64,000 bases of DNA. Origin: Jiella avicenniae (GTDB lineage: Bacteria > Pseudomonadota > Alphaproteobacteria > Rhizobiales > Rhizobiaceae). Shown piece after piece: positions 56,059 to 64,000 of this stretch. The position numbers and the translations under genes are program-made. Location of the stretch: positions 186,001 through 250,000 of the forward strand of contig NZ_JAJUWU010000008.1 in NCBI RefSeq assembly GCF_021390325.1. Direction: 5' to 3'. Under the pieces are notes generated by a model. It searched no databases and had not been told where the DNA came from. It worked only from the letters and a program-made list of their open reading frames with translations. Within the stretch, counting starts at the first letter, position 1. Each line of letters opens with the position of its first letter.

Positions 56059-57143
56059 GCCCATTGCCGCTGAAGCCGGGCTCCACCATCGGCATCGTCG
56101 GCGGAGGCCAGCTCGGCCGCATGCTGGCGATGGCCGCCGCACGGTTCGGCTACAAGATCGCCGTACTCGATCCCGATTCGGCCTGCCCGGCGAGTCAGGT
56201 CGCGAACACCACCGTCGTCGGCCCCTATGACGACGAGGCCTGCCTGAAACGCCTCGCCTCGCTGTCGGACGTCGTCACCTACGAATTCGAGAACGTCGCC
56301 GTCGAGCCGCTGCGGCAGGCCCTCGGGCAGACGCCGCTCTTCCCTTCCGCCGAGGCGCTCGAAGTCTCCCAGGACCGGGTGGTCGAGAAGGCGTTTCTCA
56401 ACGGCATCGGCGTCGCCACCGCCGAGTGGCGGGCGATCGACAGGGCCGACGAGCTCGGTCACGCCCTCCTCGACCTCGGCGGAGACTGCATCCTGAAGAC
56501 CCGGCGCTTCGGCTACGACGGCAAGGGCCAGGCCCGGATCAGCGCAGAGACCACCTTCACGGACGCCTTCGAAGCGATCGGCAGCGTTCCAGCCATCCTC
56601 GAAAAGAAGGTGCCCTTCAGCTTCGAGATGTCGGTCGTCGCCGCCCGCGGCCGCAGCGGCGAGATCGCCGCCTTCGATCCGGCCGAGAACGTCCACAGCC
56701 TCGGCATCCTGAAGACGTCGACGGTGCCGGGGAAGGTCACGCCGGCGCTCGCCGAGGCCGCCGGCGAGATCGCCGCGACGATCCTGGCGAAGCTCGACTA
56801 TGTCGGCGTCATCGGCGTCGAGTTCTTCGTCTCCCGGGACGGCGCGCTGCTCGTCAACGAGATCGCGCCCCGGGTCCACAATTCCGGGCACTGGACCGAG
56901 GCCGCCTGCCTCGCCTCGCAGTTCGAGCAGCATGTGCGCGCCGTCGCCGGCCTGCCGCTGGCAAGCCCCGAGCGCCACTTCGACTGCGTGATGGAAAACC
57001 TCATCGGCGACGACGTCGGCCGCTTCGCCGGCCTCGTCGCCGAACCGCGCAGCCTGCTCCACCTCTACGGCAAGGCGGAGGCACGCCGCGGCCGCAAGAT
57101 GGGCCACGTCACCCGCGTCACGCCCCGCGCCGACCGGGCGTGA
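56055..57143 (+). CDS. purK: N5-carboxyaminoimidazole ribonucleotide synthase
   Basis: ATP-grasp enzyme that makes N5-CAIR from AIR, ATP and bicarbonate, 362 aa, GTG start overlapping purE by four bases. [20 protein letters not shown] at the N-terminus, [13 protein letters not shown] in the ATP-grasp domain and [14 protein letters not shown] near the metal site are all present. It works directly with PurE. Confidence 0.96.
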   Translation: MSPLPLKPGSTIGIVGGGQLGRMLAMAAARFGYKIAVLDPDSACPASQVANTTVVGPYDDEACLKRLASLSDVVTYEFENVAVEPLRQALGQTPLFPSAEALEVSQDRVVEKAFLNGIGVATAEWRAIDRADELGHALLDLGGDCILKTRRFGYDGKGQARISAETTFTDAFEAIGSVPAILEKKVPFSFEMSVVAARGRSGEIAAFDPAENVHSLGILKTSTVPGKVTPALAEAAGEIAATILAKLDYVGVIGVEFFVSRDGALLVNEIAPRVHNSGHWTEAACLASQFEQHVRAVAGLPLASPERHFDCVMENLIGDDVGRFAGLVAEPRSLLHLYGKAEARRGRKMGHVTRVTPRADRA

Positions 57144-57289
57144 CGGCGCGAAATGCGGTCGGTCGAGATTGACAACCCGCCGTCTTCTGGCTATCTCGCA
57201 TCCATCCTGGCGCACCCCGAACGGTGCGCCTTTCATCATGCGGCGGAGCGGAAGGACCCGATCGTCGCGACGATCGATCCGGTGAAGTC

Positions 57290-57415
57290 ATGAAGATCAA
57301 GAATTCCCTGAAGGCCCTCAAGTCCCGCCATCGCGCCAACCGCATGGTTCGCCGCAAGGGGCGCATCTACATCATCAACAAGGAAGCGCCGCGCTTCAAG
57401 GCCCGCCAGGGCTGA
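57290..57415 (+). CDS. ykgO: 50S ribosomal protein L36 (cysteine-free type)
   Basis: 41 aa: [20 protein letters not shown], then a basic [20 protein letters not shown]. It has no cysteines, so it is the zinc-independent form (also called rpmJ type B). It is monocistronic, with a terminator 50 bp downstream. With the cysteine-free L31 above, both small zinc-ribbon-type ribosomal proteins in this window lack zinc ligands. Confidence 0.95.
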   Translation: MKIKNSLKALKSRHRANRMVRRKGRIYIINKEAPRFKARQG

Positions 57416-57465
57416 AGCCGCAGCCCCGGCTCGTCGCCGGGCGCGCGAGACTTGCCAGATCTCAG

Positions 57466-57497
57466 ACCCGCCCGCGGATCCGTCCCGGGCGGGTTTT
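57466..57497 (+). terminator. Rho-independent terminator of the L36 gene
   Basis: The stem ACCCGCCC/GGGCGGGT (57466-57473 with 57487-57494) is followed by TTTTCGTATTTT, 50 bp after the L36 stop. Confidence 0.85.
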
Positions 57498-57543
57498 CGT
57501 ATTTTAGACCTCACGACATCGTCGAATTGACAGCGGCAAGACG

Positions 57544-58344
57544 ATGAACGAACCTCGCCAGATGCGGATCACCTCGTCTTTCGCCGTCGCCCTGACCCTC
57601 GTCCTCGCACCGGCCGTGCCGGCCACGGCGCAGGAGAGCGCCCCGCCGATGCTGACGCCCCCGGGGGAAGGACCGGGAGACGATGGGGCGCCCAACGTCC
57701 TTCCCCCGCCGGGTGACGAGAATTCCCCGATGATCGTCCCGCCGCCGGACGAATCGCCCGACGAGACGCCGGACGCTTTCGGCAGCGCGCCGAGCGCCGA
57801 GGACGAGCCCGATGCGGCCCCGGTCGATCAGGCCGAGGATGCGGTCAGGCCCGACGAGAGCCGCGAGGAGAAGATCGACCGGCTGTTCTCGGAACTGCGC
57901 AAGCAGCCCGACGGCGCCAAGGCCGGCCGGATCGCCGGGCGGATCGAGCGGGAATGGCGCCGGTCGGGCAGCGCCACCATCGACCTCCTGATGCAGCGCG
58001 CGGCCACGGCGATGGGCAAGAAGGACAACGCCGCCGCGATGGACGTCCTCGACCAGACGCTGGTGCTCGATCCCGCTTATGCCGAGGCCTGGAACCGCCG
58101 CGCGACGCTGAACTTCGCGATGGACCGCTGGGGCAAATCGCTCGCCGACATCGAGCAGACCCTGGCGCGCGAGCCGCGTCACTGGGGTGCGCTCATGGGT
58201 CTGGCGATGATCCTGGAGCGCCTCGACGAGAAGGAAAAGGCGTTCGACACCTACATGCGGGTGCTCGCCGTCTATCCGGCGCTGAAGTCCGCACAGGACG
58301 CCGCGGGCCGTCTGGCCGACGAGATCACCGGCCCGGTCATCTGA
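57544..58344 (+). CDS. Exported TPR-repeat protein
   Basis: 266 aa with a signal peptide (ITSSFAVALTLVLAPAVPAT, cut near AQA), a Pro/Asp/Glu-rich acidic linker (~30-108), then TPR repeats (~150-255; AMDVLDQTLVLDPAYAEAWN and RATLNFAMDRWGKSLADIEQ). It is a periplasmic scaffold of unknown partner. A second in-frame ATG at 57562 is a possible start. It lies 47 bp after the L36 terminator and so has its own promoter. Confidence 0.88.
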   Translation: MNEPRQMRITSSFAVALTLVLAPAVPATAQESAPPMLTPPGEGPGDDGAPNVLPPPGDENSPMIVPPPDESPDETPDAFGSAPSAEDEPDAAPVDQAEDAVRPDESREEKIDRLFSELRKQPDGAKAGRIAGRIEREWRRSGSATIDLLMQRAATAMGKKDNAAAMDVLDQTLVLDPAYAEAWNRRATLNFAMDRWGKSLADIEQTLAREPRHWGALMGLAMILERLDEKEKAFDTYMRVLAVYPALKSAQDAAGRLADEITGPVI

Positions 58345-58589
58345 GACCCTCCCTGCGATGGGCCGGCCGCTGCCCTCGCGCCCTTTCCCCGGACTAGGGC
58401 CGCACCGCCTCGGCTTCGTGACGCGAGGCGTCTCTCCGCGGGGCGCGCAGCGCGGCTCGGCGCCAGCGCGCAAACGCCCTCAGCGCCCCTCACGAGCCGC
58501 GAGGCAGCCATCATCGGCAGCACGGTCATGGTGCCGGGAGCGGCGCTTCGGTGGCTAAGGGATGGTAATGTTTTCGTAACGTCCCGATC

Positions 58590-58614
58590 GGAACGATTGC
58601 CGAAAGTGCGGATT
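58590..58614 (+). promoter_or_regulatory. Weak candidate EcfG/RpoE2-type promoter (in gap 58345-58669)
   Basis: GGAAC (58590-58594), 18 nt, then TT (58613-58614). It fits GGAAC-N18/19-TT but lacks the G of the preferred GTT. It lies about 50 nt upstream of the secreted protein start. I see nothing else in the 325-bp gap, whose last ~110 bp are AT-richer. Confidence 0.35.
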
Positions 58615-58669
58615 GTCCTTCTCGAGTGACGCGCACAGACGTGTCGCAGCAACGATTGGAGGAAATATT

Positions 58670-59134
58670 ATGAAAAAGACGATTCTCGCCACGACGATTC
58701 TTGCATTCACCGCCGCGCCGGCGCTCGCACAGTCGAGCAATTCCGGCTCGAACGCTGGGACGAGCCAGCAGACCAAGACGATGAACAAGTCCGGGAACGC
58801 CGGCACCACCACTTCGGGTGCGAATGCGACGTCCGGCGCGAGCAACATGTCGGCCGAGGACATGGTGGCATCCCAGAAGAAGGTCCTGAGCGCGCTGAAG
58901 TCCGCCGGTTATGAGGACGCCGCGATCATGGACGCCGCCTATCTCGTGGGGGCGACCACGCCGGACGGCGAAAGGGTCGTGATGATGATCGATACCAGCG
59001 GTCGCGTCATGGGCTCCCAGCGTCAGACGTCCCAGAGCGGCCAGTCGGGTTCGACCGGCATGTCGTCAAACAGCGACGACACCACGAATACCGGCTCGAC
59101 CACGAACGACGGCAGCAACGCCTCGTCGAACTGA
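58670..59134 (+). CDS. Small exported Ser/Asn/Thr/Gly-rich protein
   Basis: 154 aa with a signal peptide (MKKTILATTILAFTAAPALA, cut before QSS). Two low-complexity arms rich in Ser, Asn, Gly and Thr (about 22-60 and 120-154) flank a short folded core (EDMVASQKKVLSALKSAGYE, then VVMMIDTSGRVMGS). A good GGAGGAAA site precedes the ATG. I do not recognise the family. The arms have lower GC than neighbouring genes. It may be surface or periplasmic and perhaps stress-induced. Confidence 0.8.
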   Translation: MKKTILATTILAFTAAPALAQSSNSGSNAGTSQQTKTMNKSGNAGTTTSGANATSGASNMSAEDMVASQKKVLSALKSAGYEDAAIMDAAYLVGATTPDGERVVMMIDTSGRVMGSQRQTSQSGQSGSTGMSSNSDDTTNTGSTTNDGSNASSN

Positions 59135-59375
59135 GCATGCCCCTATCCGCTCCGGTCTTTTTCGGAGCCGGACGAACCAAGGCTCGGCGCCCTCGCGCCG
59201 GGCCTTTCTGCGCGGAGGCCCCGCGCTCGCGCGCCGACACCACCCTCCACGAAGGTAATCTGCCGCGGGGCGCGAGACTCGACAGCACCGCCATAATTTC
59301 ATAGACAACGACCATGATCATCCCGTTCCGTAGAGATTTCCGCCGCATCCCATCGTCGAGATCGAGGCCGTCGAT

Positions 59376-60581
59376 TTGAGTGAAACGAACGCGCTCACTG
59401 TTCGCAACCTCTTCAAAGTTTTTGGCGATCGCCCACAGGACGCGATCGAACTCTATCGCTCCGGTAAGGACAAGAACCAGATATTCGCCGAAACCGGCAT
59501 GATGCTTGGCGTTTCCGACGCCAGTTTCGACGTCAGGGAAGGCGAAATCTTCGTCGTCATGGGCCTTTCGGGCTCCGGCAAGTCCACCCTCGTGCGCATG
59601 CTCAACCGGCTGATCGCGCCGTCGGCCGGTGAAATCATCGTCAAGGACGCGGACATCGCCAAGATGTCCGATAAGGAACTGATGGAGTTCCGGCGCAAGC
59701 ACGTGGCGATGGTGTTCCAGTCCTTCGCGCTGCTGCCGCATCTGACGGTGCTCCAGAACGCCGCCTTCGGCCTCGAGCTTTCCGGCGTCGACGTGCCGAC
59801 CCGCGAGAAGCGGGCCAGGGCGGCGCTCGATCAGGTCGGCCTCGGCCCCTATGGCAGTTCCTATCCGAACGAGCTGTCCGGCGGCATGCAGCAGCGCGTC
59901 GGCCTCGCCCGGGCGCTCGCCAACGATCCGTCCATCCTGTTGATGGACGAGGCCTTCAGTGCCCTCGATCCGCTGATCCGCTCGGAAATGCAGGACGAGC
60001 TCCTCGAACTCCAGGCCGAGCAGCGGCGGACCATCGTCTTCATCTCCCACGATCTCGACGAGGCCATGCGCATCGGCGACCGCATCGCCATCATGGAGGG
60101 TGGCCGCGTCGTCCAGGTCGGAACGCCCGACGAGATCCTGAACAATCCCGCCGACGACTACGTCCGCTCCTTCTTCCGCGGCGTCGACGTCTCCAACATC
60201 ATCACCGCCGGCGACATCGCCGCCAGGAAACAGGTCACCGTCTACGAACGCGACGACAATCTGCGGGGCGCGCTGAAGCGCATCAACGAAGCGGATCGCG
60301 AATTCGCCTATGTCCTCGACGCCCGCCAGCAGTTTCACGGCGTCGTCTCGATCGCCTCGCTGGAGGCGGCGCTGCGGCGCGAGAATGCCAGCATGCAGAC
60401 GGCCTTTCTGCCCGGTGTCGAGCCGCTGAAGGCCGACGCCACGGTCGGCGAGATCATCGGACCGGTCGCCCAGGCGCCCTGCGGGCTGCCGGTCGTCGAC
60501 GCCGACGGCCGCTATCTCGGCGTCGTATCGCGCAGCCGGCTGCTGCAGGCGCTCGACCGCGGGGAGGCCGCCCATGACTGA
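59376..60581 (+). CDS. proV: Glycine betaine/proline ABC transporter ATPase
   Basis: 401 aa ATPase of an osmoprotectant importer (OpuA/ProU type). Typical N-terminus ([20 protein letters not shown]), Walker [10 protein letters not shown], signature [16 protein letters not shown] and Walker [14 protein letters not shown], then a C-terminal CBS-like regulatory region (~280-400). TTG start at 59376 with GAGG upstream; no in-frame ATG is near. It overlaps proW by eight bases. Such systems respond to high osmolarity. Confidence 0.95.
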   Translation: MSETNALTVRNLFKVFGDRPQDAIELYRSGKDKNQIFAETGMMLGVSDASFDVREGEIFVVMGLSGSGKSTLVRMLNRLIAPSAGEIIVKDADIAKMSDKELMEFRRKHVAMVFQSFALLPHLTVLQNAAFGLELSGVDVPTREKRARAALDQVGLGPYGSSYPNELSGGMQQRVGLARALANDPSILLMDEAFSALDPLIRSEMQDELLELQAEQRRTIVFISHDLDEAMRIGDRIAIMEGGRVVQVGTPDEILNNPADDYVRSFFRGVDVSNIITAGDIAARKQVTVYERDDNLRGALKRINEADREFAYVLDARQQFHGVVSIASLEAALRRENASMQTAFLPGVEPLKADATVGEIIGPVAQAPCGLPVVDADGRYLGVVSRSRLLQALDRGEAAHD

Positions 60582-61869
60582 TCTTCTGACGGATGCAATG
60601 ACCAGGACGGCGATCGAAACGGCCGATCACGGCGAGCCGATGCTGCTCGCCCAAGCTTCCAATCCATGGGCCACGGGCGGCGGCTCCTCCTCGGACGCCG
60701 GCAATGCGGACGGAGCGGCCGGCGCAGGCGCGGCCGCCCCTGCCCCCGACGCTGCGGCCGGCAGCGGCGCCGCGGCGCCCAATCCATGGGGCGGCGGCGG
60801 TTCCGGCGCTGACGCGGCGGGCACCGCAGAAGCTCCCGCCGCCGACGGCGCCGATGCCGCGGCGACGCCGGACTGGCTGAGCAATGCCGCGCCCGCGCCG
60901 GTGCAGCATTTCGATCCGCTGCATCCCTTCGACCATTCGGTGATCCCGCTGCAGGTCTGGGTCGAACATTTCCTCGATTGGGTCGTGTCGCAGTTCCGGC
61001 CGGTCTTCCAGGCGATCCGCTGGCCGATCGACGGCGTCCTCTCCTGGGTCGACGCGCTCCTGCTCGGGACGCCGCAACTCCTCATGCTGGCCTTCATCGG
61101 CCTGCTCGCCTGGCAGCTCGCCGGTCCCCGGCTTGCCGTCGGCGCCGTCGTGGCGATGACCTTCGTCGGTCTCATCGGCGCCTGGAGCCAGGCGATGGTG
61201 ACGCTGTCGCTGGTCATCACGGCCGTCTTCTTCTGCGCCGTCGTCGGCCTGCCTCTCGGCATCTGGATCGCCCGCAACGACCGGGTCGCGGGCGTCGTGC
61301 GGCCCATTCTCGACGCCATGCAGACGACCCCGGCCTTCGTCTATCTCGTGCCGATCGTCATGCTGTTCGGCATCGGCAACGTGCCCGGTGTCGTCGTCAC
61401 CATCATCTTCGCCCTGCCGCCGCTCGTCCGTCTGACCAATCTCGGCATCCGCCAGGTGCCGGCGGACCTGATCGAGGCGGCGCGCGCCTTCGGCGCTTCG
61501 AAGAGCCAGCTGCTCTACAAGGTGCAGCTGCCCATCGCGATGCCGACCATCATGGCGGGCCTCAACCAGACGCTGATGCTGGCGCTGTCCATGGTCGTCA
61601 TCGCGTCGATGATCGCCGTCGGCGGCCTCGGCCAGATGGTGCTGCGCGGGATCGGCCGGCTCGACATGGGCCTCGCCACGGTCGGCGGCCTCGGCATCGT
61701 CATCCTGGCGATCATCATCGACCGGATGACCCAGTCGCTCGGCGTGTCACGCCGCGATCGCGGCAACGTCGCCTGGTATGCCACCGGACCGATCGGCTTC
61801 GCGACCCGGTTTCTCGGTCGCAACGGCCGGACGAGCAGGGCTGCCGCGACGAGGGCCGAAGAGGCCTGA
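60574..61869 (+). CDS. proW: Glycine betaine/proline ABC transporter permease
   Basis: 431 aa. An N-terminal low-complexity Ala/Gly region (~28-105) contains two NPW motifs and ends in [21 protein letters not shown]. coli ProW has a shorter version of the same (NPW...DWL). Transmembrane helices follow from ~145, and the permease loop is [20 protein letters not shown]. It is co-translated with proV. Confidence 0.95.
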   Translation: MTDLLTDAMTRTAIETADHGEPMLLAQASNPWATGGGSSSDAGNADGAAGAGAAAPAPDAAAGSGAAAPNPWGGGGSGADAAGTAEAPAADGADAAATPDWLSNAAPAPVQHFDPLHPFDHSVIPLQVWVEHFLDWVVSQFRPVFQAIRWPIDGVLSWVDALLLGTPQLLMLAFIGLLAWQLAGPRLAVGAVVAMTFVGLIGAWSQAMVTLSLVITAVFFCAVVGLPLGIWIARNDRVAGVVRPILDAMQTTPAFVYLVPIVMLFGIGNVPGVVVTIIFALPPLVRLTNLGIRQVPADLIEAARAFGASKSQLLYKVQLPIAMPTIMAGLNQTLMLALSMVVIASMIAVGGLGQMVLRGIGRLDMGLATVGGLGIVILAIIIDRMTQSLGVSRRDRGNVAWYATGPIGFATRFLGRNGRTSRAAATRAEEA

Positions 61870-61975
61870 CCCCCGCATGGCGGACGGGCGCCCCGCGCCT
61901 GTCCGCATCTTCCGGCGCACGGAATCCGTCCGGCGCCATTCCCAGTGAACCCAACCAACAGACAGGAGATCGAGC

Positions 61976-63019
61976 ATGACCAAACCGATCCGGAAAAGCG
62001 CACTTCGGGCGCTCGCAGCTTCGGCCGGCATCGCAGCGATTCTTGCCGCCGGCGCCGCCACCGCGCAGGAGATGCCGGGCAAGGGCGTCACCGTGACCCC
62101 GCTGAAGTCCTCGCTCGCCGGCGAAACCTTCCAGACCATGCTGGTGATGAAGGCGCTCGAGGAACTCGGCTACGAGGTCAACGACATCAAGGAGCTGGAA
62201 TACGCCACGGCCTATGTCGCCGTCGCCAACGGGGACGGGACCTTCCTCGCCGACAGCTGGGATCCGCTGCATGCGGACTTCTTCGCGGAAGCCGGCGGCG
62301 AGGACAAGCTCTTCCGGGAAGGCGTCTATTCCGACAACGCGCTCCAGGGCTACCTGATCGACAAGAAGACGGCCGAAGAGCACGACATCACCAACCTCGG
62401 CCAGCTCAAGGATCCCGAGATCGCCAAGCTGTTCGACACGGATGGCGACGGCAAGGCGGATCTCACCGGCTGCACGCCCGGCTGGGGCTGCGAGAAGGTG
62501 ATCGAGCATCAGCTCGATGCCTTCGAGCTGCGCGACACGGTGACCCACAACCAGGGCTCCTACTCGGCGATCATCGCCGACACCATCTCGCGCTACAAGG
62601 ACGGCCAGCCGATCCTGTACTACACCTGGACGCCCTACTGGGTTTCCGGCGTGCTGGTTCCGGGCAAGGACGTCACCTGGCTCAACGTGCCGAAATCCGC
62701 CCTCCCCGGCTCGCGCAGCGGCGTCGATACCGCGCTGCCGGACGGCTCGAACTACGGTTTCGAGGTCAATGTCCAGAAGATCGCCGCCAACAAGGAATTC
62801 ACCGACGCCAACCCGGCGGCGGCGAAGCTCTTCTCGATCATGAAGCTCCCGGCCAACGACATCAGCGCCGAGAATCTTCTCATCCAGAACGGCGAGGATT
62901 CCGAATCCGACATCGAGCGCCACACCGAGGCGTGGATCAAGGGTCATCAGGACACCTGGAACGGCTGGCTCGAAGAAGCCCGCGCGGCCGCCGAGAGCGA
63001 CACCACGTCCTCGAACTGA
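61976..63019 (+). CDS. proX: Glycine betaine/proline-binding periplasmic protein
   Basis: 347 aa with a signal peptide (about 31 residues, ending near ATAQE). The aromatic cage residues expected of ProX are in DSWDPLH, TPGWGC and YYTWTPYW. The Cys pair (TGCTPGWGC) and the [10 protein letters not shown] motif also occur in E. coli ProX. It lies 106 bp after proW with a GGAG ribosome site, and is followed by a strong terminator that ends the proVWX operon. Confidence 0.96.
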   Translation: MTKPIRKSALRALAASAGIAAILAAGAATAQEMPGKGVTVTPLKSSLAGETFQTMLVMKALEELGYEVNDIKELEYATAYVAVANGDGTFLADSWDPLHADFFAEAGGEDKLFREGVYSDNALQGYLIDKKTAEEHDITNLGQLKDPEIAKLFDTDGDGKADLTGCTPGWGCEKVIEHQLDAFELRDTVTHNQGSYSAIIADTISRYKDGQPILYYTWTPYWVSGVLVPGKDVTWLNVPKSALPGSRSGVDTALPDGSNYGFEVNVQKIAANKEFTDANPAAAKLFSIMKLPANDISAENLLIQNGEDSESDIERHTEAWIKGHQDTWNGWLEEARAAAESDTTSSN

Positions 63020-63047
63020 ACGCGGACCTCACGTCCCACACATCGAG

Positions 63048-63073
63048 CGGGCGGCCTTCGGGCCGCCCGTTTT
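63048..63073 (+). terminator. Rho-independent terminator of proVWX
   Basis: The stem CGGGCGGCC-TTCG-GGCCGCCCG is followed by TTTTCGTTTT, 28 bp after the proX stop. Confidence 0.93.
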
Positions 63074-63182
63074 CGTTTTGGGAGAGGCCTCGTTTCTCGC
63101 GTTGCAAGGAAACCCGCTCCGAGAGCCACTGATGCGACTCGAAGCCCCGCCTCGTCAAAAAAGTTTCGGAAACCGCTGAAAT

Positions 63183-63320
63183 TGCGTCATCCTCGGGCTT
63201 GTTCCGAGGATCTACTGCCGGTTCAACGACAGAATGTTCGCAGAATGTCTGCTTCAACCGCGAAGCGCCCGACATCGACCCGCAGTAGATCCTCGGGACA
63301 AGCCCGAGGATGACGACGCG
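63183..63320. repeat. Inverted-repeat element between proX and pyk
   Basis: The left arm (about 63183-63221, CGTCATCCTCGGGCTTGTTC...) and right arm (about 63281-63318) are reverse complements over about 37 nt with one or two mismatches, around a ~60-bp centre. Each arm contains the hairpin CCTCGGGC/GAGG-type core shared with the elements at 3542 and 7459. It fills most of the gap 63074-63394, where I see no gene. Confidence 0.85.
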
Positions 63321-63394
63321 GTGAGGTGAGCGACTGTAAAATCAGACGTCACAGATGCTTTGTCGAGCTGACACCGAACGCGATCAACCCGAGC

Positions 63395-64000
63395 CTACAC
63401 CGCCGAAAGCCCGTCCGAGCCGATATAGGCCATCCGCAACAGGTTCGTCGCACCCGGCGTCCGCAGCGGCACGCCGGCGGTGATGATGACGCGGTCGCCG
63501 GACTTGGCATATTTCTGCTCGACGGCGATCCGGCAAGCGCGGTTGACCATGTCGTCGAGGTCCTGGGCGTCCTCGGTGACGACGCAGTGCAGCCCCCAGA
63601 CCAGCGACAGGCGCCGTGCGGTGCCGAGCACCGGCGACAGCGCGACGATCGGGATCTGCGGCCGCTCGCGCGCCGTGCGAAGGCCCGTGGTGCCGGTGGC
63701 GGTGTAGGTGACGATCGCCGCGACGCCGAGCGTTTCGGCCATCTGCCGCGCGGCGAGCGAAACGGCGTCGGCTCCGGTCGCCTCCGGCTCGGGGCGCTGG
63801 GCGAAGATGATCCCCGGATAGAGCGGGTCCTTCTCCACCCATTGAGCGATGCGATCCATCGTCGCGACCGCATCGACCGGATAGTCGCCCGCCGCCGATT
63901 CGGCCGAAAGCATGATCGCGTCCGCGCCCTCGAAGACGGCGATGGAAACGTCCGAGACCTCGGCCCGCGTCGGCACCGGCGCGGCGATCATCGATTCCAG
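63395..64000 (-). CDS. pyk: Pyruvate kinase, C-terminal part (5' end beyond window)
   Basis: About 201 visible residues, open to the window edge. The end of the catalytic barrel ([20 protein letters not shown], then [20 protein letters not shown]) and the C-terminal allosteric domain ([40 protein letters not shown]) are clear. It catalyses phosphoenolpyruvate plus ADP to pyruvate plus ATP. The start lies outside the window. Confidence 0.96.
   Translation of the reverse strand: MESMIAAPVPTRAEVSDVSIAVFEGADAIMLSAESAAGDYPVDAVATMDRIAQWVEKDPLYPGIIFAQRPEPEATGADAVSLAARQMAETLGVAAIVTYTATGTTGLRTARERPQIPIVALSPVLGTARRLSLVWGLHCVVTEDAQDLDDMVNRACRIAVEQKYAKSGDRVIITAGVPLRTPGATNLLRMAYIGSDGLSAV

Noticed and set aside
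59295-59335. A GGAAC-type stress promoter on the minus strand before proV
   Set aside because: Spacing to a TT is wrong (16 nt) and it would point away from proV toward no start codon.
60650-60890. Low-complexity N-terminus of ProW with NPW motifs as a foreign insertion
   Set aside because: E. coli ProW has a shorter NPW...DWL N-terminus, so this is an expanded version of a family feature.
62440-62500. Calcium-binding [10 protein letters not shown] insertion in ProX as a novelty
   Set aside because: E. coli ProX has the same segment at the same place.

Overview
The window is GC-rich DNA (roughly two-thirds G+C by eye) with dense, short-spaced genes, many 1-8 nt gene overlaps and frequent GTG/TTG starts. 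Gene content and order point to an alphaproteobacterium of the Hyphomicrobiales (Rhizobiales): a gyrA-coaD-ppi-ppi-queA-tgt block, ssb divergent from uvrA across a GAAC-N7-GAAC SOS box, a YdcH-purE-purK cluster, and rhizobial-type inverted-repeat elements in the intergenic gaps. I cannot name the genus from the sequence.

Layout. (1) 1-7.4 kb: the end of a branched-chain-type ABC importer (a LivH-LivM fused permease, LivG, LivF), followed by a two-gene molybdenum hydroxylase. Its large subunit carries a C-terminal tri-haem cytochrome, the nicotinate dehydrogenase NicA/NicB architecture. (2) 7.7-13.2 kb, minus strand: an Mla-type lipid transport operon (MlaE, MlaF, MlaD/MCE, auxiliary lipoprotein) with an unusually long, internally repeated MCE protein. 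(3) 13.3-19.4 kb: an enolase-superfamily epimerase, a DUF4139 secreted protein, small secreted proteins, and tgt. (4) 19.5-26 kb, minus strand: queA, two cyclophilins, coaD and gyrA. (5) 26.3-33 kb: MarC, a cation diffusion facilitator, an exported MTA/SAH-nucleosidase-like protein, ssb and uvrA. (6) 33.1-39.9 kb: an antitoxin with a nonsense-mutated PIN toxin, DUF72, a large Pro/Ala-rich membrane protein, purA, a DMT transporter and rpmE. (7) 40-49.5 kb: an MsbA-like exporter, a serine hydrolase, a metallo-hydrolase, a VOC protein and a WYL regulator, a cytochrome c remnant, an OmpA/MotA-like pair and an inositol phosphatase. (8) 49.5-59.1 kb: efp, a Sel1-repeat protein, a ThiE-like protein, TauE/SafE, an acyl-CoA ligase, two YdcH proteins, purEK, the L36 gene and small secreted proteins. 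(9) 59.4-64 kb: the ProVWX glycine betaine importer and the end of pyruvate kinase.

Most of the window is core metabolism and information processing (purine synthesis, queuosine, DNA repair and topology, translation), interleaved with envelope and osmotic-stress functions. I found no clear unknown multi-gene system. The most unusual signals are: a tRNA-guanine transglycosylase that has lost three of four zinc ligands; an MCE protein with a periodic ~95-residue repeat tail; a PIN toxin interrupted by an amber codon at a conserved Trp; a start-less cytochrome c fragment against ompA; an exported nucleosidase; candidate general-stress sigma (EcfG/RpoE2-type) promoters before small secreted or membrane proteins; and four paired inverted-repeat elements.
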